From positions 1 to 19,832 of the forward strand of contig LGRX02024688.1 of the NCBI GenBank assembly GCA_001247695.2: a DNA stretch of 19,832 nucleotides, read 5' to 3'. Under the pieces are notes generated by a model. The model made no database searches, had not been told where the DNA came from, and worked only from the letters and a program-made list of their open reading frames with translations. Origin of the DNA: Cymbomonas tetramitiformis (lineage: Eukaryota > Chlorophyta > Pyramimonadophyceae > Pyramimonadales > Pyramimonadaceae). How positions within the stretch are numbered: the stretch's first letter is position 1; each line of letters opens with the position of its first letter. Positions 1-6,114 of this stretch are shown one piece after another. Position numbers and translations under genes: made by a program.

Positions 1-3000
1 GCACCTCGGCATTGGCGGCTTGCCTCCCCGTGCCTGAACACATGGGGCATAGCCACTCGCCTTCTGGTACTCCATCCAGTGCTGGGGTCAAACACCACAA
101 GTGATACCCCCTGTTGCATGCGTCACACAACAGCATCTCTGCCTCCCCATCGGTCTTCCTGCAAACTTCACATGCTAGGTGCTTACTGGCAACGGCTGCA
201 CTGCAGTCATACTGATCCTTCACCTGTAGGTGACATGGCGCGATGCTCTGCACGGTGCTCTTCTCTCTTAACTTGGTGGCGTCCTCAAGCACCACCACAC
301 CATCTCGCTGTATCTTGACCAGCTTCAGGATGGCGGATTTGGTCGCGACCTCCATGCCGCTGCGGGGCTTCTGCCTGATGTAGACGAAATCGCCCACCTT
401 GAACTGGTGTGGACTAGGCTCGTAGCCCCCACCCCTTCTCCTTTCGTAATGTAATGTGTCACGATGCTGTGCGACCTCCAGGCTGCAACCAGCGTGTACC
501 ATCAATCGCCTCACCACCTGTGCTCTCTGGTGGAGGTCCTTGACTCTGGCATCCTTCTCATCTTCGACCTCAACAGCAAAATCTATGCTGGGTGCCTGTT
601 TCAAATCAGGCGGCACTACTGCCTCTTGGGCGAACAACATGGTGAACGGCGCCACCCCCGTGGACTCCTGGCGTGCTGCATTATAGCTCAGCACCAGTGG
701 CCAGAGCTGCTCATCCCACTCGTAATCGAGACCCTTCTCCAAGGCAAGCTTCTTAAAGCAGAACTTCATCGTGCGTACCACTCGCTCGGTCAACCCATTG
801 CCTTCTGGTGAGTCTGGCGAGGTGACTCGCCGGTCAATCAAGCAGTCTCTGCACAACTGCTTGAACTCGCCTTCAAACTCCTTACCTCCATCCACCAAGC
901 ATTCTGCTGGCGCACCAAACACAGCCAGGACATGACTGCGAAATGCCGCTGCGATGGTGCTCGCCTCCTTGTCGGGAATGGGCACGCAGACTATGAACCT
1001 GGTGTAGTGCTCAGTCATGATGAGCACTCGGTTGTTGCCAGACTTGGTCTCTCTCCTCGAAGGCCATGCCAAATCCAGCGACCAGCGATACATGAACGAC
1101 ACGATCTCAAGGGGAGACAAACATGCCTCCTCTCTCGCATAATGAGTCTTCACACGCTGACAGGTCTCACACTGAGTGACCACAGCCTCCACGTCTTTCT
1201 TCAAATCGGCCCACCAATGGCGCTGCCACAAAAGATGCTGCGTCCGCCTTATGCCCCAATGTCCCGTTCTGGAGTGGTATTCCTTGACCAACGCGAGACG
1301 GTCAGCAGGCTTAGGTATTCTCACCTCCTTGCCCGACATAGTGACCATGTAGATCTCGTCCGTGGCCTCGTCCCATCGATGTCGTGCTGCTCGCCTCCTT
1401 ACTCGACGAACTTCCTCTTCGGGCAACCTCACTCTACCATTGGACTTCAACCATCTGAGGCACCATGCATCATCGTGTACATCTCGATGCTTGTCACGAT
1501 CTGCCTGCTGCTCGGCCACGCTGGCCATCAGGTCCTCGAATCTGGTGGTACACGTCAACCTGGGGAGCCTCATCTCTGACTCTCTGGCAGGCGGACTCCA
1601 GGCAGGCACATCCACGTGCGCTGCTGGGGTTGCGCCCTCCTTCACGAAGTGGTTCTCATGCCTCTGACGATACTGCGCCATGGTATAGAGCTGCCACTCG
1701 TTCTTCTTCTTCTTCTTGGTTCCAGCCTTCTGTCGCTGGGCTCCAATTCCTTCTGCGCCTTTCTGCCCTTGCGAGCACATTATCCGCAGCTTCTCCTCCC
1801 AGTCGCGGTGGGTCATGGTCTTCGCCACCTGCCGGGTATATGCGTTCAAATTCTCAACCCATTCCGCCAGCAAAGCTTGCCTCTGCTGAAGGTCCGACCT
1901 CTCGTGGTCTGCCCAGTTGTTGTCTACAGCGATGGGCTGTCCTGGGGAATTCTCCGCCTCTGGGGATTCCTTGCTGTGAGGAAGCCCCTTCCTGCTTGCT
2001 TCTGCGACCGCCATCAGCAGTTCCATTGCTCTGCGATCCATGGCCAGGCCCAGAATGCTCGCCAATTCTACGTCGCTTAGGCCGTCGGCCATGCGTAGCT
2101 CACTTGCGCTGTAGCCCATGGCTCGCGTCTTCTCTTCGAGGTTAACTTCTCGAGATTCTTCCTCGGCGTCTTCGCCGTCCTGGTTGCGCACCACGGTGCC
2201 CATCCTCGCTCTTCTGAACGCTCTTGACCCTTGCGTCGCCATGATGGTGGGTAATGCCCTCAATGGTTCTCCCACCACGTTCACCACGTAGTGAGGCGCG
2301 CGGTCTGTCCTTATCACTGGCCTGGGATGCCAGCCCTTGCATACGATTGACGATACAATTCGTCCTTCTGGTCTCACCACCTTGCTCATGACGGAGCGAA
2401 ACTGGTGACTCTGGAACAAGTTGCTCCAATACGCCCGCAATCGATGTGCGTAAGCGCCTGCTTGTGCTGCATCAAAGGACACTGGTCTACCAATGACGCT
2501 GGCAATGTACGGGAACACCTCGTCCCTGATCTCGGTTCCAGGTCTGTGTGACAACGGAGAAACATTTTCCAGGATATAGCCTGGAGGCCTCTGCCGCTGC
2601 AGCTGCTGGAGTGTGGACAGAAGCCTGACCACTTCATAAAATAATTTGCTGTGCCTGCCATCCAGGCCTGTGAGTGTTCCAGCAGGGGAGAGATCCTGAC
2701 ATGGGAACCCACACACCATGACCCACTGGCGTCCTTGAAGAGCTCCTGTTCGTATGAAGTCGGCGCTGGTGGTCTCGCGCAGATCTTGGGGTAAAGCCCC
2801 AAGCTCTATTGCATGGGGCGAGATGAGGTCAGGGTATCGTCTCAGCAATGCCGCACACCTGGCTCTGGCAACCGTCTGACTGCTCGGGGATATGTCCTGA
2901 TACAGGTAGCGATCCACCTTCATCCCGCTGCGGAGCAACATTTCCAGCCCAGCACATAGGCCTCCACATGGTTCGTAGCACACCACGCCTTCCTGCCGAG

Positions 3001-5965
3001 CTTGCGAGAAGAATCGGCTGCCCAGCACCCTGGTGTCGACCTTCTCGGGCTTCAGGATGCGCTCACCTTCAAAGTACTCATTGCTGTACACAGCAGGGCT
3101 TCCCTCGCCATGCGTGCCTCGCGTTGGCCTGACCAGGCTCAGCGCCTTCCAAGCTGCTCTGGCTAGCCTCCCAGAGTCGGTCACCAGCTCGGGCAAGTCA
3201 GTGTCGAACATGTCCCCATGATTGCATTCTAATTCCTCGTGGTAGTGCAAATCGAACAGACGATGCACTGGTCCTGTACCCAGCTGCTCCATGGCAGCCA
3301 TCCTGCAGTAGTTGGCAACCTGCACCTCTGGCGTGGCCTCTTCCCCTGGGGAAGCATCCCCAGCCAACACAAGGCACAAGTGGTCACAGAAGTCCTTCGT
3401 GTGAACTTCCCCCACGCCTGCGTGAAACGCAGTCACCTTCTCCCTCTCATGCCTTGCTCCAGTCTCATCTGTCGTGGACGGCAGTGGGTAGCGAGACGGC
3501 ACGTCAGCGTTGCTGTTCTTGGCTCCTGGACGGTACTGCACCGTGAAGTCGAACTCCTGCAGGCTGATTGCCCAGCGTAGATGTTGCCCTTGGAGATCGG
3601 CCTTCTCCATCAGGGTGGTGAGCGGTGAGTGGTCGGTCACCAGGGTGAAGTGGACTCCATGCAAGTACTGCCTCAACGTGCGCACTGCCCATACCACTGC
3701 GAGCATCTCACCTTTGAAGCTGGCGTACTGTCTCTCCGTTTTGCTCAGAGATCGGCTGATTGCCATACAAATGTATTCCTTCCCGTCATCGTCCTTCTGG
3801 CCCAGCACTGCGCCAATGCCATAGGTGCTCCAATCAGTGTACAATATGAGAGGTCTGTCGTAATCGATGGGCCTCAGGCACCTCCCCGAACAGAGAGCAT
3901 CCTTAAGTTCTTGGAGTGCTTGATCTTGCTCCTTCCCCCAGGCTGCCTTGATGTCAGTGACCTCCTTCTTGAGCAAGTCGTTGAGAGGGCTGGCCATCTC
4001 AGAGTAGTTTGGCCCCCCTGGCTCACCCACCAGGCCCTTATAGTAGTTCATCATGCCCAAGATCGAGCGGAGCCCAGTCTTGTCCTGAGGGCTTGGAAGC
4101 TCTTGTATAGCCTTGCATTTGGCTTCTTGCGCGCCAATGGAGTTGTGACCAATGCGATAGCCCAGAAAGTCCACCGTGGCTGCACCAAAGGTGCTCTTGC
4201 CTGCATGCAGACGGATGCCAGCATCCCCCAAGGTGCGAAGTACATCCTCAACGTCCTTCAAATGCTGCTCAGGCGTGGAATCCGTATAGACCACTACGTC
4301 ATCGACGTACGCCACCGTGCAATGCTGCAAGTGCCGTAACTCGTAGTCCATGATTCTTACGAACGCAGAAGTAGCTCCAGCTGCACCAAAAGGCATCGAG
4401 GTGTATTGGTACAGCTGATTCTTCCACCAAAACGCCGTCTTGCTCCTGTCCTCTTCCGTAGCCATGGGAATCTGGTGGAAAGCTTTGGTGGCATCCAGAG
4501 TGGTCTTGAACTTGGCCTTGGCCACCTTCTGGTAGAGCTCCTCTGGTCGGTGCGGCAGCGTGTTGTCTTTGAGGGAGTGTCGATTGACACCCCTGAGGTC
4601 CACGCAGAACCTCGTCTGAGTCCACAGGCCAGTCTCGTGATCCTTCTTGCCAGCTACGACCACGTTGCTCGCATGCCTGCAATGCTTGGCTGCTGGCTCT
4701 ATGAAGCCATACTCCAAAAGTTCCTTGCAATGAATATCGATGATTTCCTGCTCGCCCGGCCTGTACTTCCTAGGTCTCTGGTAGGCGGCCTTGGATTCGT
4801 CTACGAAAGGGATGGAGAACGTGTTGTGCTTCGCTTTACCCTTGTAGCCTTTCAGATCGTGAGGGCTGTTGGCAAAGGTGGTCTTGCACCTGCGAAGAAC
4901 ATTCCGCATTTCCTCCCAGTGTTCCTCTTTGAAGTCAGGATGTCCTCCAAACGTGGCATTGAGCTCAGTGTCGAGCCACGCTGCCTCGTCCTTGGTCACT
5001 GTCGTGTCACCCAAAGGTTGAAGCTCGTCCAGCACGGTGTACGGCAAGATCTCATCCTGCTCCGCGACGTTGGCCACCCAGCCAGGCTCCCACTGCCTTG
5101 AGGATTGCTGAGCCTCCCAAGAAGTGCAGGGGGACGAACCCCAGGCGCTGCGTGTGGGTGATGTGACACCATAAGTAGGCGCACACTCTGTCATCTTGCC
5201 AGCGACCCACAAGATTCCGCACAAAAGCAGAAAAAATCGCAAAATTCGGTTGAAATGCGCTGCAGCTGCCGGCGAGTGCGAAGCGAAGAAGCACGCCATG
5301 ACTCTCCACCCCCCGTGCGCTAAGCGAGTACTCCCACCAGCAGCAGTAAAGATCACGACCGCAAGGACAAGCGCCATGTAGGCGGCTTGTGCGACGCGAT
5401 GAAGGCGAAGATTGCGTCGTAGTTGCGCCCAGCGCGCCGCGAAGCGAGGCTTGTCCAACCTGGCGGGCAAAGCGGGCAAGTGCACGCGGCCCAACAAGAA
5501 GACTTGTGACCAGCGCAGGGTCGGAATGGTCCATCCACGGCCACGTTGAATGTGACCGGCGTCAAGCGGGCAATGCGAGGGACCGGAGCCGTGGCATGCC
5601 ACGTCTCCAGCGTAGACGTCGGCACAAACCCAAAGCCAGGCGAGGACCATGAAGAGGAGGACGATCACACACTGTGACCAGCACGCCAAGGAAACGACCA
5701 CCATCCGAAGGGGCACCACCACCCAATCCCCTGCACGCACGCGGTGCACGCCAGCATAGATGCCTGTGACGCGCAAGATGAGGAGCCCAACGTACCAAAC
5801 GCAGGCTAGAGCCCATAAGACCCAGATGTCATAAGATGCACGAAGGGGGCAACGTCGAGCAGTCGACCACCATACGGGCAGCTGGTGCAAAAGCGAGGGT
5901 ACGAAACGCCTCCACCAAACTTGAAAGGGGCACCATGACAGGTGCCAGGCTACTGCCTCCCACAT
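1..5965 (-). CDS. pol: Pol polyprotein: RT, RNase H, DNMT3-like methyltransferase, integrase, PHD finger (3' end outside window)
   Basis: The frame is stop-free from 6007 (TAG at 6010-6008) to the left edge, 2002 codons; the first in-frame ATG is at 5965. Numbering from that ATG, residues 1-270 are hydrophobic and unassigned, RT is about 370-640, RNase H about 700-830, a C5-cytosine methyltransferase about 990-1300, a K5 linker 1417-1421, integrase about 1500-1840 and a PHD finger 1932-1976. Motifs are placed in the domain entries. The polyprotein would reverse-transcribe and integrate the element; the extra methyltransferase could methylate cytosines in DNA, and the PHD could read chromatin. 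The methyltransferase sits between RNase H and integrase, which is not a standard gypsy layout. The start is uncertain: translation may begin at a later ATG, or the mRNA may be spliced from the protease ORF. No catalytic residue I looked for is missing. Confidence 0.93.
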   Translation of the reverse strand, partial: MWEAVAWHLSWCPFQVWWRRFVPSLLHQLPVWWSTARRCPLRASYDIWVLWALACVWYVGLLILRVTGIYAGVHRVRAGDWVVVPLRMVVVSLACWSQCVIVLLFMVLAWLWVCADVYAGDVACHGSGPSHCPLDAGHIQRGRGWTIPTLRWSQVFLLGRVHLPALPARLDKPRFAARWAQLRRNLRLHRVAQAAYMALVLAVVIFTAAGGSTRLAHGGWRVMACFFASHSPAAAAHFNRILRFFLLLCGILWVAGKMTECAPTYGVTSPTRSAWGSSPCTSWEAQQSSRQWEPGWVANVAEQDEILPYTVLDELQPLGDTTVTKDEAAWLDTELNATFGGHPDFKEEHWEEMRNVLRRCKTTFANSPHDLKGYKGKAKHNTFSIPFVDESKAAYQRPRKYRPGEQEIIDIHCKELLEYGFIEPAAKHCRHASNVVVAGKKDHETGLWTQTRFCVDLRGVNRHSLKDNTLPHRPEELYQKVAKAKFKTTLDATKAFHQIPMATEEDRSKTAFWWKNQLYQYTSMPFGAAGATSAFVRIMDYELRHLQHCTVAYVDDVVVYTDSTPEQHLKDVEDVLRTLGDAGIRLHAGKSTFGAATVDFLGYRIGHNSIGAQEAKCKAIQELPSPQDKTGLRSILGMMNYYKGLVGEPGGPNYSEMASPLNDLLKKEVTDIKAAWGKEQDQALQELKDALCSGRCLRPIDYDRPLILYTDWSTYGIGAVLGQKDDDGKEYICMAISRSLSKTERQYASFKGEMLAVVWAVRTLRQYLHGVHFTLVTDHSPLTTLMEKADLQGQHLRWAISLQEFDFTVQYRPGAKNSNADVPSRYPLPSTTDETGARHEREKVTAFHAGVGEVHTKDFCDHLCLVLAGDASPGEEATPEVQVANYCRMAAMEQLGTGPVHRLFDLHYHEELECNHGDMFDTDLPELVTDSGRLARAAWKALSLVRPTRGTHGEGSPAVYSNEYFEGERILKPEKVDTRVLGSRFFSQARQEGVVCYEPCGGLCAGLEMLLRSGMKVDRYLYQDISPSSQTVARARCAALLRRYPDLISPHAIELGALPQDLRETTSADFIRTGALQGRQWVMVCGFPCQDLSPAGTLTGLDGRHSKLFYEVVRLLSTLQQLQRQRPPGYILENVSPLSHRPGTEIRDEVFPYIASVIGRPVSFDAAQAGAYAHRLRAYWSNLFQSHQFRSVMSKVVRPEGRIVSSIVCKGWHPRPVIRTDRAPHYVVNVVGEPLRALPTIMATQGSRAFRRARMGTVVRNQDGEDAEEESREVNLEEKTRAMGYSASELRMADGLSDVELASILGLAMDRRAMELLMAVAEASRKGLPHSKESPEAENSPGQPIAVDNNWADHERSDLQQRQALLAEWVENLNAYTRQVAKTMTHRDWEEKLRIMCSQGQKGAEGIGAQRQKAGTKKKKKNEWQLYTMAQYRQRHENHFVKEGATPAAHVDVPAWSPPARESEMRLPRLTCTTRFEDLMASVAEQQADRDKHRDVHDDAWCLRWLKSNGRVRLPEEEVRRVRRRAARHRWDEATDEIYMVTMSGKEVRIPKPADRLALVKEYHSRTGHWGIRRTQHLLWQRHWWADLKKDVEAVVTQCETCQRVKTHYAREEACLSPLEIVSFMYRWSLDLAWPSRRETKSGNNRVLIMTEHYTRFIVCVPIPDKEASTIAAAFRSHVLAVFGAPAECLVDGGKEFEGEFKQLCRDCLIDRRVTSPDSPEGNGLTERVVRTMKFCFKKLALEKGLDYEWDEQLWPLVLSYNAARQESTGVAPFTMLFAQEAVVPPDLKQAPSIDFAVEVEDEKDARVKDLHQRAQVVRRLMVHAGCSLEVAQHRDTLHYERRRGGGYEPSPHQFKVGDFVYIRQKPRSGMEVATKSAILKLVKIQRDGVVVLEDATKLREKSTVQSIAPCHLQVKDQYDCSAAVASKHLACEVCRKTDGEAEMLLCDACNRGYHLWCLTPALDGVPEGEWLCPMCSGTGRQAANAEV
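38..172 (-). other. PHD finger at the C-terminal side of pol
   Basis: A complete C4HC3 zinc finger reads in the pol frame: CEVC, then CDAC, then GYHLWC, then WLCPMC, with acidic residues and the usual Trp before the last CPxC pair. PHD fingers typically bind the histone H3 tail, either K4-methylated or unmodified. It lies about 100 residues after the SH3-like integrase tail, the place where many Ty3/gypsy elements carry a chromodomain, so a role in choosing integration sites is a reasonable inference. No aromatic cage can be judged without a model. The frame continues past it to the window edge. Confidence 0.93.
430..1490 (-). other. Integrase domain (HHCC zinc module and DDE core)
   Basis: The enzyme inserts element cDNA into the host genome. 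The zinc module shows YHSRTGHWG (H-x4-H, codons 1276-1274 and 1261-1259) and TQCETCQ (C-x2-C, 1171-1160). The catalytic triad is visible as Asp in SLDLAWPS (1075-1073), Asp in CLVDGGKEF (892-890) and Glu in GNGLTERVV (787-785). The second Asp and Glu are separated by 34 residues, one fewer than the D35E of most gypsy integrases. Downstream, HQFKVGDFVYIRQKP resembles the SH3-like C-terminal module (GDxV). Confidence 0.95.
1703..1717 (-). other. Lysine run (possible nuclear localisation signal)
   Basis: Five consecutive AAG codons encode KKKKK within QKAGTKKKKKNEW, between the methyltransferase and the integrase. The codons are identical, so the tract is also a small trinucleotide repeat. A short basic patch here could act as a classical monopartite nuclear localisation signal for the integrase or methyltransferase moiety; this is inference only. 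Confidence 0.4.
2060..3000 (-). other. C5-cytosine DNA methyltransferase domain, DNMT3-like
   Basis: The domain transfers a methyl group from S-adenosylmethionine to carbon 5 of cytosine. Seen, in canonical order: motif I EPCGGLCAGLEMLLRSG (from 2974), followed by GMKVDRYLYQDISPS (motif II position); motif IV VCGFPCQDLSPAG with the catalytic Cys at 2701-2699; motif VI ENV with Glu at 2569-2567; motif VIII AYAHRLRAYWSNL (about 2455-2417); and a C-terminal stretch LRALPTIMAT ... TRAMGY ... LGLAMD resembling motifs IX-X. The AHRxRxxWxNL motif and the GMKV segment are closer to DNMT3-type enzymes than to DNMT1/CMT; the order is not the permuted one of plant DRM. No BAH or chromodomain is seen. 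It is in the same stop-free frame as RT and integrase. Target specificity cannot be read from sequence. Confidence 0.92.
3470..3860 (-). other. RNase H domain
   Basis: This nuclease removes RNA from the RNA-DNA hybrid during reverse transcription. The four acidic residues expected of the gypsy RNase H are visible: Asp in LYTDWSTYGIGAVL (codon 3835-3833), Glu in SFKGEMLAVVWAV (3709-3707), Asp in LVTDHSPL (3634-3632) and Asp in NSNADVPSR (3505-3503). The last motif matches the NADALSR box that ends the domain in gypsy elements. It follows RT directly in the same frame. About 165 residues of unassigned linker separate it from the methyltransferase. Confidence 0.95.
4060..4860 (-). other. Reverse transcriptase domain
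   Basis: This is the polymerase domain of pol, which copies element RNA into cDNA. Visible motifs in order: FCVDLRGVNRHSL, then the first catalytic Asp in TLDATKAFHQIP (codon 4495-4493), then MPFGAAGATSAF, then the YVDD box in VAYVDDVVVY (4309-4298) that carries the other two catalytic Asp residues, then the FLGYRIG region and a LRSILGMMNYY helix typical of the gypsy thumb/connection. Spacing is as expected for Ty3/gypsy RTs. No stop or frameshift interrupts it. Confidence 0.96.
5160..5965 (-). other. Hydrophobic N-terminal extension of pol, possible membrane segments
   Basis: About 270 codons between the first in-frame ATG and the RT contain several long runs of V, L, I, W, A and C. Examples are WVLWALACVWYVGLLILRV, SQCVIVLLFMVLAWLWV, AAYMALVLAVVIFTAA and FNRILRFFLLLCGILWV. 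Each is long enough to span a membrane. Between them are Arg-rich stretches. No known family is recognised. The alternative is that this part is untranslated leader or intron that happens to be stop-free: the region is GC-rich, other frames are also fairly open, and runs of GAC/CAC on the plus strand read as Val on the minus strand. Confidence 0.35.
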
Positions 5966-6114
5966 CGCCCATATGGCGACCACGGGAACGGGACCGCGTC
6001 CCAACCACTACCACCAAACCACTGCACTGCCTGCAAACGTGATACACGCTCGCAGGACACCTGGCCGTAAGTGGACCGCCCGTGCAGGCGGCCCACGGCC
6101 ACAGCGTTGGTCGT

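Noticed and set aside
932..1579. Plus-strand ORF of 215 codons
   Set aside because: It is antisense to integrase and the minus frame has conserved HHCC and DDE motifs; the plus reading has no recognisable motif.
2060..3000. Bacterial restriction-modification methyltransferase or phage contamination
   Set aside because: The domain is in one frame with gypsy RNase H and integrase, and its motif VIII is DNMT3-like. No restriction gene is nearby, and the window has introns and a poly(A) signal.
4406..5101. Plus-strand ORF of 231 codons
   Set aside because: Mirror of the reverse transcriptase frame; the open reading results from GC-rich codon structure on the other strand.
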